A stretch of 38,132 bases of DNA. It comes from Oscillospiraceae bacterium (GTDB taxonomy: Bacteria > Bacillota > Clostridia > Oscillospirales > Oscillospiraceae). Below are positions 8,145 through 16,961 of this stretch, in pieces (the stretch's first letter is position 1; every line of letters starts with the position of its first letter). Location: the NCBI GenBank assembly GCA_022795905.1, contig JAAWHO010000003.1, positions 1-38,132 on the forward strand. The letters are read 5' to 3'. The notes beneath the pieces were generated by a model. The model searched no databases. It had not been told where the DNA came from and was given only the letters and a program-made list of their open reading frames with translations. The position numbers and the translations under genes are program-made.

Positions 8145-9971
8145 TTACTCGGCGGCTGCCTTCTCCCGCACCGTCTGGGCCGCCTGGCCCAGCAGGCCGA
8201 AGTAATACTCGTGCTTGAGCCTGTACTGCTCGTTGAAGAACTGGTCGTTGCCCTGGTGCAGGTACCGGGTATAGTCGTGGTGGTTGGTGGTGGGGCAGTT
8301 GGGAGCGAGGGAGATGGAGTAGATGCCGATATTGGAGCACTGGTCGGCGATGCGCTCGGCGTTGATGAGCAGGTCCAGGAATGTCAGCCCGGCGTACATC
8401 TTGCACCGCCCCTCCCGCAGGCGGCTGATGTGGTTCTCCCGGAGGGAGGCCACCAGGTCGTCGATGGCCTCCTCCACCGGCTCCACCCGCCGGGCCAGCT
8501 CGAAATCATGGTTGATAAAGCCGTCGCAGGCGTAGCCCAGAATCTCCGTCAGCGCCTGGGAGAGAATGCGCAGCTCCGCGTGGGCCTCCTCGGAGAAGGC
8601 CATTTTCCGGTTGTGGAGGTCCTGCGCGTTCTCCGTCAGGTTGACCGCGTAGTCCCCGATGCGCTCAAATTCTGAGAAGCACTGGATGTAGTAGTTCAGC
8701 GTATCGTTGGCCGCGTTGTCCCCCAGCCGGGCGGACAGGCGGATGAGGTAGTTGTCTACCGCGTCTGCCAGATGGTCGATGTGGTCCTCGTTCTCCTGGA
8801 TGATGTTGATGGCCTCCTGGTCGAACTCCTCCAGCACGGCCAGGGCCTTCACCACGCCGTCCCGGCTCAGCCGGGCCATGGCGGAGATGGCCTCCTTGGC
8901 GCTGTTGAGAGCCAGGGCGGGGGAGGAGAAGAACTTGTCGTCCAGCAGCTCCAGCTCCCGGTCCACGTTGGCGCCCACCTGCTTGTCGTCCTTGACGATG
9001 ATGTAGCTGAGCCTCTCAAAGCTCCTGGCCCAGGGTAGCAGCAGTACCGACGTGCTCAGGCGGAAGATGGTGTGGACGTTGGCGATGGTGCCGGGGGTCA
9101 TGTTCATATCCCACACCCAATCCAGCCAGCCAGCCCGCCGTCCGATCATCAGGGCGGCGATGATGAGCACCGAGGCAAAGAGGTTGAAGAGGATGTGGAC
9201 CATGCCGGTGCGCTTGGCGTCGGCCTTGGAGCCGATGGAGCAGACGATGGCGGTGGTGACGCAGTCGCCGATATTGACGCCGATGATGATGGCATAAACG
9301 GAGCTGAAGGTCAGAGCGCCAGTGGTACACAGCGCCTGGAGGATACCGATGGTGGCCGAGGAGCTCTGAATGAGGAAGGCCACGCAGGTACCGGCCAGGA
9401 AGCCCAGCACGGGGATCCGGGAAAACTGCTCCAGCACCTCGGCAAACAGCGCGGACCCGGACAGGGGGCTGACGGCGGCGGTCATGTTCAGCAGGCCGGT
9501 GAACAGGATGCCGAAGCCCATAGCCACGCCGCCGATGGTTTCCGCGCTCCGGCTCTTCACCGCCATAATCAGCAGAATGCCCGCAATGCAGGCCAGAGGG
9601 GCCAGGGTGGTGGGCCTGAAGATCTCCGTCCAGGAGCTGCCGGTGCCGTTGAGGTCCAGCAGGCGGATAATCTGGCCGGTGATGGTGGTGCCCACGTTGG
9701 CGCCCAGGACGATGCCGATGGACTGGCGCAGGGAGAGGAGCCCCGCTCCCACCAGGCCGGAGGTCAGCACGATGGTGGCCGTGGAGCTCTGAATCACCGC
9801 CGTGACTACCAGGCCCAGCAGGAAGCCCATGAGGGCGTTGCCGGTGACCTTCTCCAGGGCGGCTTTCAGCGCGCCGCTGGAGCCGCTTTTGAGCCCGTTG
9901 CCCATCAGGCGCATACCATACAGAAACAGCGACAGGCCCCCGAACAGCGAGATGACATTGAATATATTCAT
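8145..9971 (-). CDS. Na/Pi cotransporter family protein with PhoU-like C-terminal domain
   Basis: Duplicated QSSTATIVLTSGLVGAGLL and QSSSATIGILQAL motifs, multiple TMs, helical PhoU-like C-terminus (FSEFERIGDYAVNLTENAQDL; NAERIADQCSNIG). Confidence 0.92.
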   Translation of the reverse strand: MNIFNVISLFGGLSLFLYGMRLMGNGLKSGSSGALKAALEKVTGNALMGFLLGLVVTAVIQSSTATIVLTSGLVGAGLLSLRQSIGIVLGANVGTTITGQIIRLLDLNGTGSSWTEIFRPTTLAPLACIAGILLIMAVKSRSAETIGGVAMGFGILFTGLLNMTAAVSPLSGSALFAEVLEQFSRIPVLGFLAGTCVAFLIQSSSATIGILQALCTTGALTFSSVYAIIIGVNIGDCVTTAIVCSIGSKADAKRTGMVHILFNLFASVLIIAALMIGRRAGWLDWVWDMNMTPGTIANVHTIFRLSTSVLLLPWARSFERLSYIIVKDDKQVGANVDRELELLDDKFFSSPALALNSAKEAISAMARLSRDGVVKALAVLEEFDQEAINIIQENEDHIDHLADAVDNYLIRLSARLGDNAANDTLNYYIQCFSEFERIGDYAVNLTENAQDLHNRKMAFSEEAHAELRILSQALTEILGYACDGFINHDFELARRVEPVEEAIDDLVASLRENHISRLREGRCKMYAGLTFLDLLINAERIADQCSNIGIYSISLAPNCPTTNHHDYTRYLHQGNDQFFNEQYRLKHEYYFGLLGQAAQTVREKAAAE

Positions 9972-10036
9972 ACAGTTCCTCCTGGCCGCTCCTGTGACGG
10001 CCCAGTTCTTTTGTAAGGTATTCTATAACAGTTTGT

Positions 10037-10065
10037 ATTCTATCGGAAAATTTCCCCGGTGTAAA
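10037..10065 (-). promoter_or_regulatory. Putative sigma-A promoter for the Na/Pi cotransporter gene
   Basis: On the minus strand TTTACA-17 bp-TAGAAT upstream of the ATG. Confidence 0.5.
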
Positions 10066-10161
10066 GCGTCATTTTACCTAAAAATCCAGACAATGTCCCG
10101 GCCCTTGAGCGGGCTCCTATGGGGAAAAGGACCAAAAAAAGAATCAGTGCCGCCGGGGCCA

Positions 10162-10190
10162 TTTACTTTTCTGTAAAACCATGGTAAAAT
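10162..10190 (+). promoter_or_regulatory. Putative sigma-A promoter for ktrB-like gene
   Basis: TTTACT-17 bp-TAAAAT, about 60 bp upstream of the start codon. Confidence 0.5.
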
Positions 10191-10251
10191 AGCGTAAACG
10201 CCGCCGCCGCCCGGTCCGGGCGGTAATCCGAAACGCGGCGCGGGAGCGGCA

Positions 10252-11625
10252 ATGAAACGATGGTATAAGCGCCTTCGGCCCTTTAAGCGGCACAAGGCGA
10301 AGCTCTCCAGCGTCCAGATTATCGCGCTGGGCTTCTTTATCATGATCCTGGTGGGGACGGGGCTGCTGATGCTCCCCTGGGCTACTCAGATCCCCGGCGG
10401 GGCGTCCTTTGGCGACGCGCTGTTCACCGCCACCTCCGCCTCCTGCGTTACGGGGCTGGTGCTGCAGGACACGGGGACTTATTGGAGCACCTTTGGGCAG
10501 GTGGTCATCATCTGCCTGATCCAGATCGGAGGGCTGGGCTTTATGACCATTGCCACCCTGTTCCTGCTGCTGCTGAGGCGGCGGCTGGGGCTCCGGGAGC
10601 GGGAGGTCATGGTCAGCAGCGTCAGCTACGGCAGGCTGGGCGGGCTGTCGGCCTTTGTCCGGCAGATCTTCCTGGGGACTCTCCTGGCGGAGGGGGTGGG
10701 GGCCGCGCTGCTGTCGATGCGGTTTGTCCAGGACTTCGGCTGGGGGCGGGGGATCTACTACGGCGTGTGGCACGCCGTGTCCGCCTTCTGCAACGGGGGC
10801 TTCGATCTGATGGGGCCCCACTCGGGGCCGTTCAGCTCCTTTACCACCTACGCCGGGGACCCCCTGGTGAGCCTGACCCTGTGCGCCCTCATCCTGGTGG
10901 GCGGGGCGGGGTTCCTGGTCTGGGACGACCTGCTGCGGTGCAGGCACCACTGGCGGCGGTACCGGCTTCAGACCAAGGTGGTCTTATTTGTGAACCTGGT
11001 GCTGGTGGCCGGGGGCGCGGTGCTGTTTCTGCTGCTGGAGCGGGAGAACCTGGGAGCCGGAAAGAGCCTGGGACGGCAGACGCTGGAGGCCGTCTTTGAC
11101 GCGGTGACCCCCCGGACGGCGGGGTTCAACACCACGGATACCGCCTCCCTCTCCGCCGGGAGCACACTGCTGACCATCATTTTGATGGTGGTGGGCGGGG
11201 GCCCCGGCTCCACCGCCGGCGGCGTGAAGGTCACCACGGTGGCGGTGCTCTTTGTCCACACGGTGGCCGGCATCCGCCGGGAGCAGAGCGCCAACGCCTT
11301 CGGCCGGAGCATCGGGGACAGCGCCCTCAAGCAGGCCACGTCGGTGCTCTTCACCAACGTGGCCCTGGCCCTGGCGGGGGCCGTCGTCATCTCCCTGGTC
11401 CAGAGCCTGCCGCTGGCGGAGCTCCTTTTTGAGACGTTTTCCGCTATCGGCACCGTGGGCATGAGCACCGGGCTGACCCGGAGCCTGGCGCCCTTCAGCC
11501 AGGCGGTGGTGATTTTCCTGATGTACTGCGGGCGGGTGGGCAGCATCTCCTTTGCCGTGGCGCTGCTGGAGAAGAAGGCTCTGCCGCCGGTGACGCTGCC
11601 CCAGGAGGACCTGGTGATCGGATAA
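10252..11625 (+). CDS. ktrB: TrkH/KtrB family potassium uptake membrane protein
   Basis: TATSASCVTGLVLQDTGTYWSTFGQ, AFCNGGFDL, VTPRTAGFNTTD, GGGPGSTAGGVKVTT filter motifs; KtrA-like gene follows. Confidence 0.9.
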   Translation: MKRWYKRLRPFKRHKAKLSSVQIIALGFFIMILVGTGLLMLPWATQIPGGASFGDALFTATSASCVTGLVLQDTGTYWSTFGQVVIICLIQIGGLGFMTIATLFLLLLRRRLGLREREVMVSSVSYGRLGGLSAFVRQIFLGTLLAEGVGAALLSMRFVQDFGWGRGIYYGVWHAVSAFCNGGFDLMGPHSGPFSSFTTYAGDPLVSLTLCALILVGGAGFLVWDDLLRCRHHWRRYRLQTKVVLFVNLVLVAGGAVLFLLLERENLGAGKSLGRQTLEAVFDAVTPRTAGFNTTDTASLSAGSTLLTIILMVVGGGPGSTAGGVKVTTVAVLFVHTVAGIRREQSANAFGRSIGDSALKQATSVLFTNVALALAGAVVISLVQSLPLAELLFETFSAIGTVGMSTGLTRSLAPFSQAVVIFLMYCGRVGSISFAVALLEKKALPPVTLPQEDLVIG

Positions 11626-11643
11626 AAAGACAGGAGGTATGGC

Positions 11644-12291
11644 ATGAAATCATTTTTGGTCATTGGAATGGGCTCCTTCGGCCACCACCTCTGCCGGGCC
11701 CTGTCCCAGCAGAAGCGGTGCGAGGTGATGATCGTGGACCGGGACGGGGCCAACCTGGAGGATATGCTCCCTTATGTGGTCAGCGCCAAGGTGGGGGACT
11801 GCACCAATGTGGAGGTGCTCCGCTCCTTCGCTGTGGAGAGCTTTGACGCCTGCTTCGTCTGCGTGGGGGGCGATATTCTGGGGAGCCTCCAGGTCACCAG
11901 CCTCCTCAAGGAGCTGGGGGCGAAAAAGGTGTTCAGCAAGGCCGACGACGACATCCAGGCCAAGTTCCTCCTGCGCAACGGGGCGGACCACATCATCTAC
12001 CCCGAGCTGGAGGCGGCCACAAGCCTGGCGGTCAGCGAGAGCTCCGACAGCATCTTCGACTGCATCCGCCTGACAGAGGAGTACTCCATCTACGAGGTGG
12101 CCCCCATGGACCGGTGGCTGGGGAAGAGCCTGAAGGAGCTGAACTTCCGGGTGAAGTACCACCTGACGGTTATCGCCGCCATGCGGGGGGAGGAAATCCG
12201 GCCCAACCTGTCCCCGGACTATCTCTTCAAGGCGGAGGAGCACCTGCTGGTGCTGGGCCGCGCGGAGGATATCCAGCGGATTATCAAATAG
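11644..12291 (+). CDS. ktrA: TrkA/KtrA family RCK-domain potassium uptake regulator
   Basis: KSFLVIGMGSFGHHLCRAL Rossmann motif and C-terminal TrkA-C-like domain (YHLTVIAAMRGEEIRPNLSPDYLFKAEEHLLVLG). Confidence 0.9.
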   Translation: MKSFLVIGMGSFGHHLCRALSQQKRCEVMIVDRDGANLEDMLPYVVSAKVGDCTNVEVLRSFAVESFDACFVCVGGDILGSLQVTSLLKELGAKKVFSKADDDIQAKFLLRNGADHIIYPELEAATSLAVSESSDSIFDCIRLTEEYSIYEVAPMDRWLGKSLKELNFRVKYHLTVIAAMRGEEIRPNLSPDYLFKAEEHLLVLGRAEDIQRIIK

Positions 12292-12295
12292 GAAA

Positions 12296-12331
12296 GAGGC
12301 GGCGCGGATCACACCTGGTCCCCGCCGCCTC
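12296..12331. terminator. Hairpin between convergent ktrA-like and YlmC-like genes
   Basis: GAGGCGGCG ... CGCCGCCTC arms between two stop codons; no strong T-tract. Confidence 0.4.
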
Positions 12332-12345
12332 TCCGCTGGGGGAGG

Positions 12346-12633
12346 TCAGAAAAATTTCCGCCGCTTCCGCCGGTCCTGGTAGGGCGCGCGGCGCTCCACG
12401 GGTTTGTCGATGAGGATGATATCGTCCCCGATCTGCTTGATGCAGTCCCAGGGGACATAGAACTCCTCCCCCCGGCCGAAGAGGCCGAAGAACCGGCAGG
12501 GTCCCGGGACGATGAGCGCCGCCACCCGGCCCTCGGGCAGGAGGACTTCCACGTCCCCCACGAACCCCAGGCGGCAGCCGTCGCAGATGTTGATAACCTC
12601 CTTGCAGCGGAGCTCGACCATTCTGCACTGCAT
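12346..12633 (-). CDS. YlmC/YmxH-family PRC-barrel protein (sporulation-associated family)
   Basis: Starting at MQCRMVELRCKEVINICDGCRLGFVGDVEV...GRGEEFYVPWDCIKQIGDDIILID with GGGAGG RBS upstream; the listed longer ORF start is probably not used. Confidence 0.8.
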   Translation of the reverse strand: MQCRMVELRCKEVINICDGCRLGFVGDVEVLLPEGRVAALIVPGPCRFFGLFGRGEEFYVPWDCIKQIGDDIILIDKPVERRAPYQDRRKRRKFF

Positions 12634-12748
12634 GGCTTTTTCCTCCCGGGAAATGATATGCCGGAGGAGGGGTGTCCTATTATCATTTTCGCAGGCGTTT
12701 TTGAGGCCGGCGGCTCCGACAATTTTTTTGCGCGGGCCGCGCATTGTA

Positions 12749-12777
12749 TTGCGTTTTGACGAGTTTGGTGCTATACT
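12749..12777 (+). promoter_or_regulatory. Putative promoter for the Sel1-AAA+ gene
   Basis: TTGCGT-17 bp-TATACT, about 40 bp upstream of the likely start. Confidence 0.45.
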
Positions 12778-12820
12778 AGAGAAAATATTCCAAAAATATG
12801 GAGAAAGCGGAGGGATGTTC

Positions 12821-15805
12821 TTGGATAAGGCGGCTGAATACTATGAAAAAGCGCTAACCTATAATAGCAGCGAGGATTATCAGCAGGCGTTGATCTTTTT
12901 TACCGTTGCCGCAGAGCTGGGTCATGCAGAGGCGCAGAATTTTGTTGGTTTTTACTATCTCAACGGCTACGGAGTTGAGAAGGATTACGCCAAAGCTGTT
13001 GAATGGTTTTACAAGGCTGCCGCCCAGGACAATGTATATGCCACCTATAATCTGGGCTGGTGCCATGAAAACGGACAGGGTGTAGAGCAGAATGACCAGC
13101 AGGCCTTCAGCTATTACCTGCGGGCGGCGGAGATGGGCTACCTGGAGAGTCAGTACAAGGCCGGCCTCTTCTACTGGTACGGGCAGGGCGTCAGCGAGAA
13201 CGACATCGAGGCAGTCAAGTGGTTTCAGAAGGCTGCCGCCCGGAACCATGCGGAGGCGATAAACAAGCTGGGGATCTGTTATGACAAGGGATACGGCGTG
13301 GAGAAGGACGCGGGGAAGGCCTTCGAGTACTATCTGCGCGCAGCGGAGCTGGGCAATGCTGCTGCGCAGAACTCCACCGGCCTGTCCTATCTCGACGGAT
13401 GCGGCGTGGAGAGGGATTACAGCAAAGCGGTGGATTGGTTCCGAAAATCTGCCGCCCAGAACAATAAGTACGCTTACTATAATCTGGGTATCTGCTATGT
13501 GAACGGACACGGTGTGGAGAAAAACGACCGGAAGGCGTTTGAAAATTATCTGCGCGGCGCGGAGCTGGGGGATTCCGATGCGCAGAACGAGGCCGGCCGC
13601 TTCTATCTCAACGGCTGGGGCGTGGAAAAGGATGAGGCCAAGGCGGTAGAGTGGTTCCAGAAGTCCGCGTCCCAGGACAATATGTACGGAAATTACAATC
13701 TGGCCAGATGCTATGTAAACGGAAGCGGTGTGCAGAAGAACGATCAGAAGGCCTTTCAGTACTATCTGCGCGCAGCGGAGCTGGGCCATTCCGATGCGCA
13801 GAACGAGACCGGCCGGTTCTATCTCAACGGCTGGGGCGTGGAAAAGGATGACGCCAAGGCGCTGGAATGGTTCCGGAAAGCCGCCGACCAGGGCAACAAG
13901 TTTTCCGTTTACAACCTGGGCTTCTGCTATGAAAACGGACGGGCTGTCCAGGCGGACAAGCGGAAAGCCCTGCAGTACTACGAAAAGGCGGTGGAAATGG
14001 GGAACGAGGGGGCCAGGGAGGAGGCCGACCGGCTGCGGGAGGAGCTGGCCGGGCAGCCTGAGGAGCCGCCCGCGCCCGCTCCGGAGGAGCCGCCCCGGTC
14101 CGCCCCGGCGCTGGAGCGGCTGGAGGAGATGATCGGGCTGGACTCCGTAAAGCGGGAGGTCAAGAATGTCATCCAGCTCCACCGCGTTCAGCAGATGCGG
14201 AAATCCCTCAATATGAAGGCCACGCCGGTGTCCATGCACATGGTTTTTACCGGCAACCCGGGCACCGGCAAGACCTCGGTGGCCAAGCTGGTGGGGGAGA
14301 TCTACCGGGATATGGGCCTGCTCTCCACCGGCAGCCTGGTGGAGGCCAAGCGGGAGGACCTGGTGGAGGGATACATCGGCCAGACCGCCCCCAAAACCAG
14401 GAAGGTCATCGAGCAGGCCCTGGGGGGCGTGCTGTTTATCGACGAGGCCTACACCCTCAGTCCCAAGGGCGACGGAAATGACTTCGGCCAGGAGGCTATC
14501 GACACGCTGCTGACTGCCATGGAGGAAAACCGGGATAATCTGGTGGTCATTGTGGCCGGCTACAGCAGGGAGATGCAGCGGTTCATCGACAGCAACCGGG
14601 GCCTCAAGTCCCGCTTCAAGACCTTTGTCAATTTTGAGGACTACAACGCCCGGCAGCTGTATGAGATCTTCTGCCTGATGGTGCATTCGGACGGCTATCA
14701 GATCGAGGAGGCCGCCAGGCCCCTGCTGACCCGCTACTTCGAGCGGGTTTACCGCACCCGTACAGACGACTTCGGCAACGCCCGGGATGTCCGGAATTTC
14801 TATGAATTTGTCCTTATACACAACGCCAACCGCTTCCTGGATATTGACGTGGGCGCCCTCACCCGGGAGGAGCTGATGCTGCTGACCCAGGAGGATATTC
14901 AGGCCGCCATTGACGAAAAGATGGGCAGGACGGATGACAGCAGGGCTCCGGTTCTCGAGCGGCTCAGCGCCATGACCGGCCTTGCCGGGGTGAAGGCGGA
15001 GGTCACTTCCCTGCGGCAGATGGCCATTTATCAGCAGAAGTGCCAGGAGCGGGGACTGCCCTGCGACGCCCCCGCCATGCACATGGTCTTCACCGGCAAC
15101 CCGGGCACTGGCAAGACCACCGTGGCCAACATGATCGGCGAGATCTACCACGAGATCGGCCTGCTGCCCAGAGGCCATGTGGTCGTGGTCAAGCGGGAGG
15201 ACCTGGTGGGGGAGTACATCGGCCAGACCGCCCCCAGGACGATGGAGGCTGTCAAGCAGGCGATGGGAGGCGTGCTGTTTATCGACGAGGCCTACACCCT
15301 CAGCCCCGAGGACAGCCCCAGGGACTTCGGCCAGGAGGCCATCAACGCCCTTCTGGCCGCTATGGAGGAGAATCGGGAGAGCCTGGCGGTCATTGTCGCC
15401 GGCTACAGCGGCGAGATGCGGCGGTTCATCAACAGCAATCCCGGCCTCAAGTCCCGCTTCACCAAGTATATTCACTTTGACGACTATAGCGGCCCGGAGC
15501 TGGCGGAGATTTTCCGCGGCTTTGCCGGGAAGTACATCTTCGGCAAGGGGGCGGAGGAGGAGCTGGCCCGGGTCTGTCAGGAGATGTACGACCAGCGGGA
15601 CAAAAATTTCGGCAACGCCCGTGATATCCGCAATCTCTTCTCCGATGTCACCGCCAGTCTGGCCGCCCGGGTCAGCAATATCCCCAATCCCACCATTGAG
15701 GAATTGACCCAGATCACCCGAGAGGACATTTTGGAGGCGGAGCGGAGACGGGGGAGCAGCAAGCGCTTCGGGCCGCCCAAGGGACCCAATACCATCGGCT
15801 TCTGA
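12821..15805 (+). CDS. Sel1-repeat protein fused to two CbxX/CfqX (SpoVK-like) AAA+ ATPase modules
   Basis: About 10 Sel1 motifs (e.g. NLGWCHENGQGVEQNDQQAFSYYLRAAEMG), then two AAA+ modules with Walker A GNPGTGKTSVAKL / GNPGTGKTTVANM, Walker B GGVLFIDEAYTL twice, and FGNARDVRNFYE / FGNARDIRNLFSD arginine-finger regions. GGAGGG precedes TTG 12821 with good spacing; ATG 12815 is the alternative start. The listed ORF start at 12512 overlaps ylmC and is unlikely. Confidence 0.88.
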   Translation: MDKAAEYYEKALTYNSSEDYQQALIFFTVAAELGHAEAQNFVGFYYLNGYGVEKDYAKAVEWFYKAAAQDNVYATYNLGWCHENGQGVEQNDQQAFSYYLRAAEMGYLESQYKAGLFYWYGQGVSENDIEAVKWFQKAAARNHAEAINKLGICYDKGYGVEKDAGKAFEYYLRAAELGNAAAQNSTGLSYLDGCGVERDYSKAVDWFRKSAAQNNKYAYYNLGICYVNGHGVEKNDRKAFENYLRGAELGDSDAQNEAGRFYLNGWGVEKDEAKAVEWFQKSASQDNMYGNYNLARCYVNGSGVQKNDQKAFQYYLRAAELGHSDAQNETGRFYLNGWGVEKDDAKALEWFRKAADQGNKFSVYNLGFCYENGRAVQADKRKALQYYEKAVEMGNEGAREEADRLREELAGQPEEPPAPAPEEPPRSAPALERLEEMIGLDSVKREVKNVIQLHRVQQMRKSLNMKATPVSMHMVFTGNPGTGKTSVAKLVGEIYRDMGLLSTGSLVEAKREDLVEGYIGQTAPKTRKVIEQALGGVLFIDEAYTLSPKGDGNDFGQEAIDTLLTAMEENRDNLVVIVAGYSREMQRFIDSNRGLKSRFKTFVNFEDYNARQLYEIFCLMVHSDGYQIEEAARPLLTRYFERVYRTRTDDFGNARDVRNFYEFVLIHNANRFLDIDVGALTREELMLLTQEDIQAAIDEKMGRTDDSRAPVLERLSAMTGLAGVKAEVTSLRQMAIYQQKCQERGLPCDAPAMHMVFTGNPGTGKTTVANMIGEIYHEIGLLPRGHVVVVKREDLVGEYIGQTAPRTMEAVKQAMGGVLFIDEAYTLSPEDSPRDFGQEAINALLAAMEENRESLAVIVAGYSGEMRRFINSNPGLKSRFTKYIHFDDYSGPELAEIFRGFAGKYIFGKGAEEELARVCQEMYDQRDKNFGNARDIRNLFSDVTASLAARVSNIPNPTIEELTQITREDILEAERRRGSSKRFGPPKGPNTIGF

Positions 15806-15821
15806 GGCGGGGGATTTGCAG

Positions 15822-15843
15822 GGGCCGCCGCCTTCGGCGGCCC
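15822..15843. terminator. Hairpin downstream of the Sel1-AAA+ gene
   Basis: GGGCCGCCG-CCTT-CGGCGGCCC perfect stem; no clear T-tract. Confidence 0.4.
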
Positions 15844-15870
15844 GCTGGCCGCAATTTTGAAAATTGCTAT

Positions 15871-15914
15871 AATAAGAGGAGGGGAGCGCACGCCGCGTTC
15901 TCCTCCTCTTTATT
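15871..15914. terminator. Hairpin, probable bidirectional terminator between the Sel1-AAA+ gene and sigG
   Basis: AATAAGAGGAGG ... CCTCCTCTTTATT between two convergent stop codons. Confidence 0.5.
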
Positions 15915-15921
15915 GCTGCGC

Positions 15922-16698
15922 CTAGATATTTTTCTTGATGGTCTTCAGCGCGTTCTTCTCCAGGCGGCTGACCTGGGCCTGGGAGATGCCCACCTCGGCG
16001 GAGACCTCCATCTGGGTCTTTCCCTCGTAGAACCGCAGGGCCAGGATGTGCTTCTCCCGCTCCCCCAGCCGGTCCAGGGCGTCCTTGAGAGCGATCTGTT
16101 CGAGCCACTGCTCGTCCGTGTTCTTGTTGTCCTTGACCTGATCCATGACGCATACCGTATCCCCGCTGTCGGAGTACACCGGGTCGAAAAGACTCACCGG
16201 GTCCGTGATAGCCTCCATGGCGAAGACCACGTCCTCCCTGGGGATGTCCAGCTCTTTGGCCAGCTGCTCCACCGTGGGCTCCCGCTGGGTCTGAGCCATG
16301 AGCCTCTCCCGAGCCTGCATGACCTTGTAGGCCGTGTCCCGCATGCTCCGGCTCACCCGGATGGAGCTGTTGTCCCGGAGATACCGGCGGATCTCCCCCA
16401 CGATCATGGGCACTCCATAGGTGGAAAAGCGAACCGGCTGATTGATGTCGAAGTTGTCGATGGCCTTGATGAGCCCCACGCAGCCCACCTGGAAGAGGTC
16501 GTCGGCATTCTCGCCCCGGCCCATGAACTTCTGGATGACCGACAGCACCAGCCGCAGGTTCCCGCTGATGAGCTGCTCCCGGGCCTCCTTGTCCCCCTCC
16601 TTTGCCCGCCGCAGCAGCGCCATGGTCTCCTCGTTGCGCAGCACCTTCAATTTGGAAGTATTGACCCCGCAGATCTCAACCTTGCCCTGCACGTCCAT
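15922..16698 (-). CDS. sigG: RNA polymerase sporulation sigma factor SigG
   Basis: KVEICGVNTSKLKVLRNEE...NLRLVLSVIQKFMGRGENADDLFQVGCVGLIKAIDNFDINQPVRFSTYGVPMIVGEIRRYLRDNSSIRVSRSMRD...TQMEVSAEVGISQAQVSRLEK closely matches the recalled B. subtilis SigG sequence. Start taken at MDVQGKVEICGV. Confidence 0.93.
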   Translation of the reverse strand: MDVQGKVEICGVNTSKLKVLRNEETMALLRRAKEGDKEAREQLISGNLRLVLSVIQKFMGRGENADDLFQVGCVGLIKAIDNFDINQPVRFSTYGVPMIVGEIRRYLRDNSSIRVSRSMRDTAYKVMQARERLMAQTQREPTVEQLAKELDIPREDVVFAMEAITDPVSLFDPVYSDSGDTVCVMDQVKDNKNTDEQWLEQIALKDALDRLGEREKHILALRFYEGKTQMEVSAEVGISQAQVSRLEKNALKTIKKNI

Positions 16699-16961
16699 GC
16701 CCCCTTGCCAATGTTTACAAGGAGCATTTTTCCCTGGCGGGGGGAGAATATACCGGAGGAAAAGAGGAGGTTTTGTCGGGGGCGGTGTGGCGTCAGCGGA
16801 TGTCAAATTTTTTCAAAGTGTACGCGATATGGAGACGGTTGTGTATTCTGGATAGCAAAGCCCGGCGGACGGAGGGAAGATTCAGCGGAATGGCTATTTC
16901 CCGGACCGGGGAGTTTGTGATAAAATATCAACACTTTAACGAAGAAAAGAGGAACTGACCT

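Noticed and set aside
10190-10252. Possible c-di-AMP (ydaO-type) riboswitch upstream of the ktrB-like gene
   Set aside because: Only about 60 nt lie between the -10 box and the start codon, too short for that riboswitch class.
12821-15805. Type VII secretion EccA-like assignment for the Sel1-AAA+ protein
   Set aside because: The general layout is similar, but no EccB/C/D, WXG100 or mycosin-like genes are seen in the window and there are two AAA+ modules rather than one.
12854-16153. 1099-aa minus-strand ORF opposite the Sel1-AAA+ gene and part of sigG
   Set aside because: Antisense open frame produced by GC-rich codon bias; it runs through two unrelated well-supported genes.
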